Below, piece after piece: positions 34,315-44,800 of a stretch of 64,000 bases of DNA (the first letter of the stretch is position 1; every line of letters starts with the position of its first letter). This stretch comes from Bacteroides sp. (GTDB lineage Bacteria; Bacteroidota; Bacteroidia; Bacteroidales; Bacteroidaceae), in NCBI GenBank assembly GCA_017471925.1, contig JAFURM010000053.1:1-64000 (forward strand), written 5' to 3'. The position numbers and the translations under genes are program-made. The notes beneath the pieces were generated by a model. It did not search any database and was not told the DNA's origin. It saw nothing but the letters and a program-made list of their open reading frames with translations.

Positions 34315-35193
34315 ATGTTCAGACAAGCCATACTTTTCATAGCCGGATTATGCGGATGCGCAACACCCCTCATGGCACAAAGCCATGCAGAAAAGCACGT
34401 GAAAGAAGGAATTACCGTCAGCGTGAAACAAGCGGCGGCAGTAGGAGACACCATCAAGGTAATCTACAACTACACCTATCGGGAGAAGTCCGATACGCTG
34501 GTCAGCGCACGCTGGGGAGAGTGGCCGTCAGACGAAGTGTGCCAGGTCATCAGCGGCCCGTCACGTTCAAGCGGACAGAGTTACTCTTTCACACACGGAA
34601 CAATGAGCAAGAGTTATACCGCAGGCTACCACTATAAAGTCCGTCTGTTGAAAGCCGGGAAAGTGCGTCTCCCGGCCATGCGGGCAAGTACGGCCGGAGG
34701 GAAAGAATTACATTCTCCAGCCCTGAAGCTGAAAGTATGGAAAACGAAGGAAGAGGCAGAAGCTGCTACAACGGCCAACGACATACTGATTGTGACGTTG
34801 ACACCAGACAAGCAGCACATCCGCTTGGGCGACAGCATACAATGCGAGCTGCGTCTCTACACGGACCAGGACGTGAGAAATGTCCTGCCCGATTCGCTTG
34901 AAACAGCCAATGTCGTTTGTCGTCTACAGCCCCCGATGAGACCGCAAAAGGTCCAATGGGAAACAACCGAATATCAGGGTCGGCAACTCCGCACCCTCCT
35001 GCTGGGCCGCTACACCATCCTGCCCCTACAACCCGGCCGTCTGTACATCAAGCCGATGAACCACCGGATAGCCTACCAAAAGAGAGACCACTCGCTCGAC
35101 CTGGAAGAACTGTTCCACCATCCCACCGGCGGCCACACCTTCCACCAGGCGACCGTGAAAAGCAAAGTAGTAAAGATTTGGGTGGAAGAATAA
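34315..35193 (+). CDS. BatD-like secreted protein
   Basis: 292 residues with a signal peptide (about 1-22, LMAQS). Beta-rich repeats carry the BatD hallmarks: GPSRSSGQSYSFTHG (gPs-S-S pattern) followed by YKVRLLKAGKVRLPAMRAS, and a second module beginning IVTLTPDKQHIRLGDS. BatD proteins usually sit with BatA/BatB MoxR-type genes. None is here, and the protein is only about half the length of full BatD. It lacks the C-terminal membrane helix. Its role beside a GH2 gene is unknown. Confidence 0.7.
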   Translation: MFRQAILFIAGLCGCATPLMAQSHAEKHVKEGITVSVKQAAAVGDTIKVIYNYTYREKSDTLVSARWGEWPSDEVCQVISGPSRSSGQSYSFTHGTMSKSYTAGYHYKVRLLKAGKVRLPAMRASTAGGKELHSPALKLKVWKTKEEAEAATTANDILIVTLTPDKQHIRLGDSIQCELRLYTDQDVRNVLPDSLETANVVCRLQPPMRPQKVQWETTEYQGRQLRTLLLGRYTILPLQPGRLYIKPMNHRIAYQKRDHSLDLEELFHHPTGGHTFHQATVKSKVVKIWVEE

Positions 35194-35211
35194 GCCCAAT
35201 CCATATTATCC

Positions 35212-35240
35212 GAGGGCGTGTCAAAAATCGGCACGTCCTC
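35212..35240. terminator. hairpin after the BatD-like gene
   Basis: GAGGGCGTGTC (35212-35222) pairs with GGCACGTCCTC (35230-35240), allowing G-U pairs, with a 7-nt A-rich loop. It lies 19 bp after the stop at 35193 and is a plausible terminator. Confidence 0.55.
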
Positions 35241-35305
35241 AAACAGGCCATCAAAAAGCGGAAGAAGGAACTGAGCATATAGCTTTTTTCGCAAAATTGT
35301 CGATT

Positions 35306-35339
35306 CCGACCGACAGTTTCTTGCAAAACTGTCGGTCGG
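35306..35339. terminator. 14-bp perfect hairpin between convergent genes
   Basis: CCGACCGACAGTTT (35306-35319) and AAACTGTCGGTCGG (35326-35339) are perfectly complementary with a 6-nt loop. Related half-sites AATTGTCG (35295) and CGACAATT (35352) flank it in alternating orientation, so it may be part of a short repeat cluster as well as a bidirectional terminator for the genes ending at 35193 and 35380. Confidence 0.6.
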
Positions 35340-35379
35340 GTGTCAGAAAAACGACAATTCGGGCTTTCAGAAGAGGTTC

Positions 35380-37074
35380 TCAGAAGGCGACAACTTCAAA
35401 GAAGTAGTCAGAATCTCTGTTGAAGTGTCCGGCTTCGAAACGGGTGTCGAAAGTCATGGAGGAGTGGGTGAGCCGACCCTGATGAGTGCCCCAACGGACA
35501 ATGTAGCCGGTGGCTTCGGGCACAGCATCCCACGTCAGCTCAAAGCGGCGGGTATCCCGAGCATTGCGGGTCACCTGCAGACCGGTGGCCACGACATCAA
35601 GGCGTTTGTCTCCGCCAAAGACGCGCAGGTCATAGAGCGAGAACTTGCCGTCGGCAATGCTCTCCTTGTTGGTGACGCGCAGGTAGCGGGCCTCTATCGG
35701 GCGCTCCAGCAGGTGCAGGCGATGAGGGGCATCCACCGTATTGGCTGACATGTCGGCCACGGTCTGCCACTGTCGGCCGTCGGCCGAAGCTTCCACCACG
35801 TAGCGATAGACCACATCGCCGTGAGGAGCCCACACCTGAAAGTCCTGGTCGGCCAGGTTCACCTGCACGGCTCTCACCACCTCTGCACGGCCCAGGTCCA
35901 GCATGAACCATTCGCCGACCTCACCGCTGGCTGCGCTCCACCAGGTCTCCACCTGTTCGTCAGCGGCCAATTCGGGTGCATAGCCCTCCAGCGAAGAAGA
36001 GGCCGTGGCCTGCTTGTGACGCGAAAGCAGGTTGTAGCCCGTCAGATGCCAGTCGTGCCGTTCGTCCACCTTGGCAGTGGGGATTTCAAAGGGGAAGTCG
36101 GCAAAATCCTGATGGGCATACATGCCATATTCATCGGAAATGGTAACAGGGAAAAGGCCGATACGCCGTTCAAACCAATGGCGTACGGAGATGCGCATGG
36201 TAGCCACGTGCCACAGGTTGCCATACTTGTCGCGGAAGGTATCGCCATGACCGGCGCCGCCGATGAATCCGCCCGTCTTGATGGAGAAGGGACTCTCTTC
36301 GGCATAGGTGTAGGGTCCCAGGGGATTGTCGGCCACGTAATAGCCGTCGCCATAGGTGCGGAACTGGGTGCCGGGAGCGGCATATTGCAGGTAATACTTT
36401 CCCTTGTGTTTCAGCACGGCGGGCCCTTCGTTCCATCCGGCCTTGTCGTCGTCGTTCCACTCGCCGGGCACCTCCCAGCCATACTGCTTATAGTTGTGTT
36501 CCACGATAACCACCGGCTCGCCCAAGGGGGCAAAGCCATCCTCCGGGTCCACCTCCACCCCGACAATGGGATCCACGTCGTGGCATCCCCAGAAGAAATA
36601 GACGCGTCCGTCATCATCCTTGAAGAAGGCGGGGTCGTGCTGTCCCGGAAGGGTGAACTTGGTGGGCACCTCCACCCACTCATCGCGTTCGGGATGGGCA
36701 TTTCTGAAGAATCGGGTGAGTCTGCCGTCGCTGGAGGCCGTGAAGTAGAGTTCGCCTTTGTACTCCATGATGGTCGGTGCATAATCCATGATGATGGGGA
36801 TGGTGTGACAAGGGATATAGTCCCACCGGGCCAGGTTTTCCGAGCGCCAATAGCCGCCCGACTTGGAAGCAAACAGGTAGTAGGCATCCTTAAAATAGAT
36901 GCACACGGGGTCGGCCGCCTCGCGTCGCGACATTTCATCGGGCTGGAAACGATAGTTCAGTTCCAGGGGATTGCAGATGATGAGTTTCTCCTCTTGTTGA
37001 GGTAGCGGGGCGGAACAGGCCGTTGCCAGCATTGTGCCGACAAGCCCCATGAGCCATGCGGTTGTTTTCTTCAT
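35380..37074 (-). CDS. GH43-family lipoprotein with CBM32-like and FN3-like domains
   Basis: 564 residues. A lipoprotein signal (MLATAC, Cys20) precedes a five-bladed-propeller GH43 domain to about residue 330. The catalytic triad candidates are Asp55 (EAADPVCIY), Asp147 (GQHDPAFF) and Glu216 (WNEGPAVL). About 345-490 is an F5/8 type C (CBM32-like) domain (WFMLDLGRAEVVRAVQV, YLRVTN). About 497-560 is fibronectin-III-like (FELTWDAVPEATGYIVRWG). It probably removes arabinofuranose, xylose or galactose side groups at the cell surface. The exact linkage is unknown. It has a well-formed promoter and an array of 22-nt repeats just upstream. Confidence 0.88.
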   Translation of the reverse strand: MKKTTAWLMGLVGTMLATACSAPLPQQEEKLIICNPLELNYRFQPDEMSRREAADPVCIYFKDAYYLFASKSGGYWRSENLARWDYIPCHTIPIIMDYAPTIMEYKGELYFTASSDGRLTRFFRNAHPERDEWVEVPTKFTLPGQHDPAFFKDDDGRVYFFWGCHDVDPIVGVEVDPEDGFAPLGEPVVIVEHNYKQYGWEVPGEWNDDDKAGWNEGPAVLKHKGKYYLQYAAPGTQFRTYGDGYYVADNPLGPYTYAEESPFSIKTGGFIGGAGHGDTFRDKYGNLWHVATMRISVRHWFERRIGLFPVTISDEYGMYAHQDFADFPFEIPTAKVDERHDWHLTGYNLLSRHKQATASSSLEGYAPELAADEQVETWWSAASGEVGEWFMLDLGRAEVVRAVQVNLADQDFQVWAPHGDVVYRYVVEASADGRQWQTVADMSANTVDAPHRLHLLERPIEARYLRVTNKESIADGKFSLYDLRVFGGDKRLDVVATGLQVTRNARDTRRFELTWDAVPEATGYIVRWGTHQGRLTHSSMTFDTRFEAGHFNRDSDYFFEVVAF

Positions 37075-37103
37075 AACAGGTTATCATTAAGTTTACGTTT
37101 GCA

Positions 37104-37134
37104 CAAAAATAGGCAAAAGTCCGTTTTCTACCAA
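37104..37134 (-). promoter_or_regulatory. promoter of the GH43 gene (TTG-N20-TATTTTTG)
   Basis: On the minus strand TTG (37132-37134), a 20-bp spacer and TATTTTTG (37104-37111) form a full Bacteroides promoter 30 bp before the start codon. Confidence 0.7.
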
Positions 37135-37167
37135 CTCTTTAGGAAAGAATTTACGATGCAGGAAATG

Positions 37168-37277
37168 CACGCAATTTCTGCCGGAAACGCACACGTTTCT
37201 CCCCGAAACAGCACGCAATTTCTTGGGGAATTGCACGCAGTTTCCCTGAAAACAGCACGCACTTCCGAAGGAAACTG
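37168..37277. repeat. 22-nt periodic array, 5 units
   Basis: Units begin CAC(G/A)C at 37168, 37190, 37212, 37234 and 37256, exactly 22 nt apart, with the pattern CACGCAnTTTCnnnnGAAAnnG. Each unit holds a short palindrome (GTTTC...GAAAC or AATTTC...GGAATT). The array ends 34 bp upstream of the GH43 -33 element. The remaining 37278-37525 is AT-rich with no gene that I can support. Confidence 0.85.
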
Positions 37278-37525
37278 TACATTGTGCTTCCGTAGGCCGT
37301 ATTGATTCGGATTAACGTATTAAAATACACCTTAACAAGCCACACAACACACACCCTCGAAAGAGCTTTCCGAAAAGGAGCAAAAAACGGCAAAAAGTGT
37401 CCCATTTCCCAAATTCGGGAGATAACCGTTTTCGAGAGTTTTTCGCAGCAAAAGGAGGTTTTTCGGGTAGTTTTTGCCCGCTTTTCGGAGTTTCGGATGT
37501 TACATGTTACAAAACCAAATTTGTG

Positions 37526-37816
37526 TTAACGTATGGGCAGGATGTAACTCTTCAACGCCTCCACATACTCCTCGAAGGCTGCAACACCTTCGGGCGTGAT
37601 GCGACAGGTGGTACAGGGCATCTTGCCCCGAAAACTCTTGCTGAGCGACACATATCCGGCCTTGCTCAGCTTGTCCAGCTGCACGCTGAGGTTGCCGGCC
37701 GTGGCTCCCGTCTGCTGGCGGATGTAGACAAAATCGGCCTCATCCACGGAGAGGAGCAGAGAGACGACGGCAAGCCTCAACTCGCTATGCAGCAAGGGAT
37801 TCAATGCTTTAAACAT
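37526..37816 (-). CDS. small winged-helix transcriptional regulator
   Basis: 96 residues from MFKALNPLLHSELRL. A longer frame to 37858 lies entirely inside the preceding gene and is less likely. The sequence is a compact winged helix (FVYIRQQTGATAGNLSVQLDKLSKAGYV, then RITPEGVAAFEEYVEAL), of the MarR/ArsR-like HTH type often annotated transcriptional regulator. Its ATG overlaps the stop of the upstream membrane protein by 8 nt, so expression is coupled. It probably controls this two-gene unit. Confidence 0.8.
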   Translation of the reverse strand: MFKALNPLLHSELRLAVVSLLLSVDEADFVYIRQQTGATAGNLSVQLDKLSKAGYVSLSKSFRGKMPCTTCRITPEGVAAFEEYVEALKSYILPIR

Positions 37817-38441
37817 GACTTTTACGGGCTTTATGGTTAAGGATATGACCGGGAACAATCATCATGCAGACAAAGCTGAACATGAACAGCGGAATAATCC
37901 AGGCTGCAAGCAAGGGTACACCTGACAGGGCGCAGCACAGCAGCACCCCACCGGCCAGCATGCCTACACCACCACCCAGCATCAGGCTCTTCTCGGCAAG
38001 GATGACACCCTGCATGGAGGCGGCAAAGCCTATCACGAACAGGCCGAAGATGAGCATCAGCACCCAACAGTTGGCTCCCCTGAAAAGCATGAAGCCAAGA
38101 CACAGGGCCACACCCATCAGCACACAATAGCCCACGATACTCCACAGGCCGTGGCTGATGCGGTCGGTATAGCTACGGGCACCGTCGTCGCTCCGCCGCT
38201 CCACATGACGGGAGAGCGTACCGCCCACAATCCATATCAGAAACCAAAGGAAATTCCAGCCCGGATGGGCGGAGAAAAAGCCTACCACCCACACCAGCAG
38301 CGCCACCGCCACCGAGGTATATCCCCACAACAGGCACACATTGCCGCTGCCCAGACAGAGACGGCGACGGGTATGCTGAATCATCCGTGTGATGATTTCA
38401 AGGCTTTCCTGAGCATTCAAGTTCTTTTCTTCCATAATCAA
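37809..38441 (-). CDS. multi-pass membrane protein, unknown function
   Basis: 210 residues with six hydrophobic segments between about 32 and 200 (LLWGYTSVAVALLVWVVGFF, WNFLWFLIWIVGG and others) and a polar N-terminus with ESLEIITRMI. It lies directly before a small winged-helix regulator with overlapping codons. This pair is familiar in Bacteroides genomes, but the protein has no known function. A role as a regulated membrane sensor or exporter is speculation. The start could be Met3. Confidence 0.75.
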   Translation of the reverse strand: MIMEEKNLNAQESLEIITRMIQHTRRRLCLGSGNVCLLWGYTSVAVALLVWVVGFFSAHPGWNFLWFLIWIVGGTLSRHVERRSDDGARSYTDRISHGLWSIVGYCVLMGVALCLGFMLFRGANCWVLMLIFGLFVIGFAASMQGVILAEKSLMLGGGVGMLAGGVLLCCALSGVPLLAAWIIPLFMFSFVCMMIVPGHILNHKARKSHV

Positions 38442-38703
38442 TCCAAATAAAAGGTTAATGAAACAGTTGATAAAATGGTTTATAGTATAAACCTCGCAGC
38501 TAAAAAATAAAAGGGCAAGTGCGCGCGATTGTCCTTCTGCTGAGATTTACGCCATAAAGATAAGCAGTTTATTTTATAAACCAAACTATTCGAGGAAACT
38601 TTTTTCGCATTTCATGGGAAAAGTCTATCTTTGTTCCAAGTAAGCAAGCAGAAGCCCGTTCAGGAGCCAACCCCATACTTGCGAAACTAAAACAAACAGA
38701 GCA

Positions 38704-40083
38704 ATGGCCAAAGAAAAAACCGTGTACGTCTGCAACAACTGCGGACAGGAGTCACCCAAATGGGTAGGGAAATGTCCGGCATGCGGACAGTGGAACACAT
38801 ACGTAGAGCAGGTGGTGCGCAAGGAGAGCGCCTCGGGACGCTCCGCCGTCGTGGCAGCGGCCGGACTGCCCGAGCGCAAGCAACGCCCCGTGACCCTCAG
38901 CGAGATAGAGGCGGGTGACGAGCCGCGTATAGACATGCACGACGACGAACTGAACCGCGTGCTGGGAGGCGGACTCGTGCAAGGCTCGCTCGTTCTGCTG
39001 GGCGGAGAGCCAGGCATCGGCAAGTCCACCCTGCTGCTGCAAACCATCCTGCGCATGCCCGAGAAACGCATCCTCTACGTCAGCGGCGAGGAGAGTGCCC
39101 GACAGCTGAAACTGAGGGCCGACCGCATCTTCCACCACTCATCGGACTGCCTCATCGTCTGCGAGACCTCCCTGGAGCACATCTTCACCCACGTGAAGAA
39201 CATCCGTCCCGAACTGCTCATCATTGACTCCATCCAGACCATCTCCACCGAGAGCGTAGACTCCTCGCCGGGCAGCATCACGCAGGTCAGGGAGTGTGCC
39301 GCCGCCATCCTGCGCTTCGCGAAGGAGAGCCACACGCCGGTCATCCTCATCGGACACATCAACAAGGAGGGCACCCTGGCCGGTCCCAAGGTGCTGGAGC
39401 ACATCGTGGACACCGTGCTGCAGTTTGAAGGCGACCAGCACTACATGTACCGCATCCTGCGCAGCATCAAGAACCGCTTTGGCAGCACGGCCGAACTGGG
39501 CATCTACGAAATGCGGCAAGACGGCCTGCGACAGGTGAGCAATCCGTCCGAACTGCTGCTGACGCAGGACCACGAAGGGATGAGCGGCATAGCCATCGCT
39601 TCGGCTATCGAGGGCATACGCCCCTTCCTGATAGAGGTGCAGGCCTTGGTGAGCAGTGCGGTCTACGGCAACCCGCAACGCTCGGCCACCGGCTTCGACA
39701 TTCGCCGCATGAACATGCTGCTGGCCGTGTTGGAGAAGCGGGTGGGCTTCAAGCTGGCCCAAAAGGATGTTTTCCTGAACATTGCCGGCGGACTGCGGGT
39801 GAACGACCCCGCCATTGACCTGGCCGTCATCAGCGCCATCCTCTCCAGCAACATGGATGTGGCCATCGAACCGGAAGTCTGCATGGCGGGCGAAATCGGC
39901 CTGTCGGGCGAGATACGCCCCATCGCCCGCATCGAACAGCGCATCAGCGAGGCCGAAAAGCTGGGTTTCAAGCGTTTCCTCCTGCCCAAGCAAAACCTGC
40001 AAGGACTGAACGCCTCCAAAATCAGCATCGAGCTGGTTCCCGTTAAAAAGGTGGAAGAGGCGTTCAGGGGTCTCTTCGGATGA
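38704..40083 (+). CDS. radA: DNA repair protein RadA/Sms
   Basis: 459 residues. The N-terminal zinc finger CNNCGQESPKWVGKCPACGQW (in two CxxC pairs) is followed by a RecA-like ATPase with Walker A GGEPGIGKSTLLL (about 98) and Walker B LLIIDSIQTI. The RadA motif KNRFGS is at about 258. A Lon-protease-like domain ends the protein (GGLRVNDPAIDLAVISAILS). It promotes branch migration of recombination intermediates. A -7 box (TATCTTTG, 38626-38633) lies upstream. Confidence 0.96.
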   Translation: MAKEKTVYVCNNCGQESPKWVGKCPACGQWNTYVEQVVRKESASGRSAVVAAAGLPERKQRPVTLSEIEAGDEPRIDMHDDELNRVLGGGLVQGSLVLLGGEPGIGKSTLLLQTILRMPEKRILYVSGEESARQLKLRADRIFHHSSDCLIVCETSLEHIFTHVKNIRPELLIIDSIQTISTESVDSSPGSITQVRECAAAILRFAKESHTPVILIGHINKEGTLAGPKVLEHIVDTVLQFEGDQHYMYRILRSIKNRFGSTAELGIYEMRQDGLRQVSNPSELLLTQDHEGMSGIAIASAIEGIRPFLIEVQALVSSAVYGNPQRSATGFDIRRMNMLLAVLEKRVGFKLAQKDVFLNIAGGLRVNDPAIDLAVISAILSSNMDVAIEPEVCMAGEIGLSGEIRPIARIEQRISEAEKLGFKRFLLPKQNLQGLNASKISIELVPVKKVEEAFRGLFG

Positions 40084-40126
40084 TTTTGAAACGTGGATTT
40101 TCGCAGATTTTAATTAAAGGACAAAT

Positions 40127-41722
40127 ATGATTCTAGAATACCAACTCCGCATCATTCCTGAGATTGCCGCCAACGAGCAGCAGTTGAAGGCGTACATTGT
40201 GAACGAAAAGGGACTGAACGCCCGAGACATCAACACCATACGCATACTGAAGCGAAGCATAGACGCCCGGCAGCGCACCATCTTCGTGAACCTCAGCGTA
40301 CGGGTCTACCTCAACGAAATTCCCGATAAGGAGGAATATACTCCTACCATATATAACAAGGTGGAAGGGAAGCCACAAGTCATCGTGGTGGGTGCAGGTC
40401 CCGGCGGGCTGTTCGCCGCCCTCCGCCTGATAGAGCTGGGCCTGAAGCCCGTCATCGTGGAGCGGGGCAAAGACGTGCGCGAACGCAAGAAAGACCTGGC
40501 GCAGATAGGCCGCCGGCAATGTGTGGACCCGGAATCGAACTACAGTTTCGGCGAGGGAGGAGCGGGAGCCTACAGCGACGGCAAGCTCTACACCCGCAGC
40601 AAAAAGCGGGGCAACACGGAGAAAATTCTGAACGTCTTCTGCCAGCATGGAGCATCGCCCAACATCCTGGTGGACGCCCATCCACACATCGGCACCGACA
40701 AGCTTCCCCGCGTCATCGAGAACATGCGCAACACCATCTTGCAGTGCGGTGGTGAAGTCCATTTCCAGACCCGCATGGACGCGCTCATCATGGAAGGCGA
40801 TGAGGTGAAGGGCATAGAGACCAACACCGGCAAGGTCTTCCTAGGTCCCGTCATCCTGGCCACGGGCCACTCGGCCCGTGACGTCTACCGCTGGCTGGCG
40901 GCCAACAGGGTGGAGATAGAGGCCAAAGGTATTGCCGTGGGGGTGCGTCTGGAACATCCGGCCGCACTGATTGACCAGATTCAATACCACCGCAAGGAGG
41001 GGCGCGGCACCTTCCTCCCCGCAGCGGAATACAGCTTTGTCACCCAGGTAGACGGGCGCGGAGTCTACAGTTTCTGCATGTGTCCCGGCGGTTTCGTGGT
41101 GCCGGCTGCCAGCGGGCCCGAGCAGATTGTGGTGAACGGCATGAGCCCCAGCAACCGCGGTTCGCGCTGGAGCAACAGCGGCATGGTTGTAGAGGTGAGA
41201 CCCGAAGATCTGGAACAGGCCGGATGGGGAACAACAACGGCCGACGCTTCATCTCCCCTGCCCGCCTCCCTCCGAATGATGCAGTTCCAGGAACAATTGG
41301 AACGCCTGTGCTGGCAGCAGGGCAACATGAAGCAGACGGCTCCCGCCCAGCGCATGTATGACTTCGTGAAGAAGAAACTCAGTTATGAACTGCCCGAGAG
41401 TTCCTATACGCCGGGACTTATTTCCTCGCCCCTGCACTTCTGGCTGCCGTCGTTCATGAGCGACCGTCTGAGTCGTGGGCTCCAGCAGTTCGACCGCCAA
41501 AGCCGGGGATTCCTCACCAATGAAGCCGTAATGATAGGCGTGGAGACACGCACATCGGCACCCGTGCGCATCGTCCGCGACCGCGACACCCTGCAGCACA
41601 TCCGCCTCCGCGGGCTCTTTCCCTGTGGTGAGGGGGCCGGTTATGCCGGCGGCATCGTCTCGGCAGGAGTGGACGGTGAACGATGCGCCGGAGCCGCAGC
41701 TCAATATATCCAAATGATATAG
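40127..41722 (+). CDS. FAD-dependent oxidoreductase (COG2509-like)
   Basis: 531 residues. An N-terminal about 85-residue domain (LRIIPEIAANEQQLK) precedes an FAD-binding Rossmann fold with VVGAGPGGLFAALRL (about 87-101) and VIVERGKDVRERK. It contains SYSFGEGGAGAYSDGKL and the C-terminal FAD motif LFPCGEGAGYAGGIVSAGVDG. The family is widespread and uncharacterised, and is often annotated as an NAD(FAD)-utilising dehydrogenase. It is probably cytosolic. It lies 43 bp downstream of radA in the same direction, so it may be co-transcribed. Confidence 0.88.
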   Translation: MILEYQLRIIPEIAANEQQLKAYIVNEKGLNARDINTIRILKRSIDARQRTIFVNLSVRVYLNEIPDKEEYTPTIYNKVEGKPQVIVVGAGPGGLFAALRLIELGLKPVIVERGKDVRERKKDLAQIGRRQCVDPESNYSFGEGGAGAYSDGKLYTRSKKRGNTEKILNVFCQHGASPNILVDAHPHIGTDKLPRVIENMRNTILQCGGEVHFQTRMDALIMEGDEVKGIETNTGKVFLGPVILATGHSARDVYRWLAANRVEIEAKGIAVGVRLEHPAALIDQIQYHRKEGRGTFLPAAEYSFVTQVDGRGVYSFCMCPGGFVVPAASGPEQIVVNGMSPSNRGSRWSNSGMVVEVRPEDLEQAGWGTTTADASSPLPASLRMMQFQEQLERLCWQQGNMKQTAPAQRMYDFVKKKLSYELPESSYTPGLISSPLHFWLPSFMSDRLSRGLQQFDRQSRGFLTNEAVMIGVETRTSAPVRIVRDRDTLQHIRLRGLFPCGEGAGYAGGIVSAGVDGERCAGAAAQYIQMI

Positions 41723-41853
41723 AAACAAAAAAAAAACACCTCTTTAGAAAGTTATCCACTGAATTATTTGACGTTTTCATAATATTTTCATTAATTTGCA
41801 GAACAATTATCAAACAAACAGCGTTAAACTACAACTAAAGACCAACGACAAGC

Positions 41854-44800
41854 ATGAGAACCGTTGTACGCATAGCCTGCCTCTTGCTGCTATTACCTTT
41901 ATTTGCCTACGCACAGACCTTCAGATACATCGGCGTGGAGAACGGTCTGAGCAACCGAAGAGTGTTCAGCCTCCAACAGGACAGCACAGGTTACATGTGG
42001 TTTCTGAACAGCGACGGCATCGATCGCTACAACGGGAAAAACTTCAAGCACTATCCGCTTGGCGAAGAGCAGGCATCGTTCACCTTTCCCATCCATCAGG
42101 GCTGGATTTGGCAGGACAGGCAAGGCACCCTGTGGGTGGTGGGCAAGAACGGCAACATCTTCCGGTATGACAAACAGCACGACCGTTTCAAAAGGCTCCA
42201 CAAGTCTGCCGGGCCATCAGCCACCATCAGCTACAGCTACATGGACCGCACAAACCACATCTGGCTCTGCTACTCCAAAGAGATACTCCTGTATGACACG
42301 CAAAAGCAGGAAATCCGCACCATACCCAACCTGTTCAGGAGCGAAATAACCGCCATCGAGCAACAGGACGAGGAGCATTTCTTCATAGGCACCTCCTCTG
42401 GAATACGCCATTGCTGCCTCCATGAAGGCCGACTACAAATGTTGCCGCAGGAGACACTCGATGCCATCCGCACCCAGGTCAGCACCCTCTATCTGCACAG
42501 CGAGGCCGGCAAACTCTTTATCGGCACCTATGGCCGGGGAGTCTTCACCTATGACATCAACGGGAAAACGATCACAGACCCTCACAGCGAACTGGAGGAG
42601 GTGAACATCACGCGCATCAAGCCGCTGACTCCCTCTGAACTGCTGATAGCCACCGAGGGCATGGGACTCTACAAGATAGACGTCAACACCTGCCTCACCA
42701 CCCCCTACCTCAACACCGACCACGAACGCTACAACGGCATGAACGGCAACAACATCAGCGACCTCCACGTGGACAAGGAGAAGCGGATATGGCTCATCAA
42801 CTACCCCTTTGGCATCACCCTCATCGACAACCGCTACACGAACTACAACTGGATAAAACACTCCGTGGGCAACGGACAGTCGCTGGTCAACGACCGGGTG
42901 CACGCCATCATCGAAGACAGCGAGGGCGACCTGTGGTTCGGCACAAGCAACGGCATCAGCCTCTATCGTACCCGAAGCCGGCAATGGCACACCTTCCTGA
43001 ACCAACAGAACAGCAAGTCCAAGAACAGGAGCCAGACGTTCCTCACCCTGTGTGAAGTGGCACCGGGAACCATCTGGGCCGGCGGCTATTCCCCCGGCAT
43101 CTATCGGATAGACAAGGCCGGACTCTCCGTAGACCATTTCCTGCCCGGACAGTTCACCCCGGACAGCATACGCCCCGACAAACACATACGGGCCATCACG
43201 AAAGACAGCGCAGGCGACATCTGGCTGGGCGGCTATTACAACCTGAAGCGCATGGAGCCACGCAGCAACCGGGTGCGCCTATATCCGGGCATCAACTATA
43301 TCACCGCCATCATAGACAACGACGACCACCACCTTTGGGTGGGCACCAGCGCAGGACTCTACCTGCTGGAGAAAGAGAGCGGCAACTACACCCCCATCGA
43401 ACTGCAGGAAGAGATTCCCTACATCAACTCGCTCTACCAATCGGAAGGAGGACTGCTCTACATCGGTACGAACGGTGCCGGACTCTACATCTACAACCAC
43501 CGCAAGAAGAGCTTCACACACTACCACAAAGACAATTGCGCCCTCGTCTCCAACAACATCTACACCATCCTGCCCGAGACCGACGGCATCATCCTGATGA
43601 GTACGGAGAACGGTATCAGCGGCCTCAACGTGAAGGGAAAGGTGTTCCACAACTGGACCAAGGAGCAGGGACTGCTCTCCTCACGCTTCAGTGCCGCCTC
43701 GGGAACAATCAGAAGAAACAAGAACTTCATCTTCGGAAGCACCTCGGGAGCCGTGGAGTTCCCGGCCGGCACACGAATGCCCGGCTACACCTACTCGCCC
43801 ATGATATTCAGCAACTTCCGCGTATCCTACAAGGAGGTCTACTCCAACGAAAGCGGTTCGCCCCTGAAGCAGGACATCAACGACAGCCGACGGCTGGACC
43901 TGAGCTATTTCCAGAATACCTTCGGCTTCAAGGTGTCGGCCATCAACTATGACGCACCGGACAACGCCCTCTTCTATTGGAAGTTCAAGGAGAAGACGCA
44001 GACCTGGAGCCGGGTGCCCGAGGACGGCATGCTGCGCTTCATCAACCTGGCTCCGGGCAGGTACACCCTCCAGGTGAGGGCCGTCTCCAAAGAGGAGCCC
44101 TACAAATACTTCGAGGAACGCGAACTGTACATCACCGTGGCCCAACCGCTCTGGCTCAGTCATTGGGCCTTTGCCGGCTATCTGTTGATCATCATCCTGA
44201 TTTTCGTCAGCACGTTCCGCTTCATGATACTCCGCAAGCAGAAGCGCATCTCGGACGAGAAGACCCGCTTCTTCATCACCACCGCCCACGACATCCGCAC
44301 TCCGCTCACCCTCATCAAGGCCCCGTTGGAGGAAGCCCTGAATAGCGGACACCTGGAAGAGAAGGAGAGCGACAACCTGAGCATGGCCCTGCGAAACGCC
44401 AACAGCCTCCTGCAGATGGCCACCAACCTGATTAACCTGGAAAGAGCCGTGGTACACTCCAGCAAACTGAGCCTCGCCGAATACAACCTGCACGAATACC
44501 TGCAGGACATCTATCACCTGTTCCACTCTTATGCCGCCAGCAAGCACATCACTCTGACGTATGAGAGCGACTTCCGGGAACTATACGTCTGCTTCGACAA
44601 GGAGAAGATGGACTCCATCCTGAAGAACATCCTGAGCAATGCCATGAAGTACACCCCCGAGCATGGCCAGGTGAGCATCACGGCCCGGGAACACAACGCG
44701 CACTGGAGCATTGACATCAAAGACAGCGGCATCGGCATTCCCAGCCGGGAACAGCGCAAGCTCTTCAGGCTGCACTTCCGTGGAAGCAACGCCGTGAATC

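Noticed and set aside
31870-37074. A polysaccharide utilisation locus
   Set aside because: GH2, BatD-like and GH43 genes are present, but there is no SusC/SusD pair, and each GH gene has its own promoter. I call these separate enzymes.
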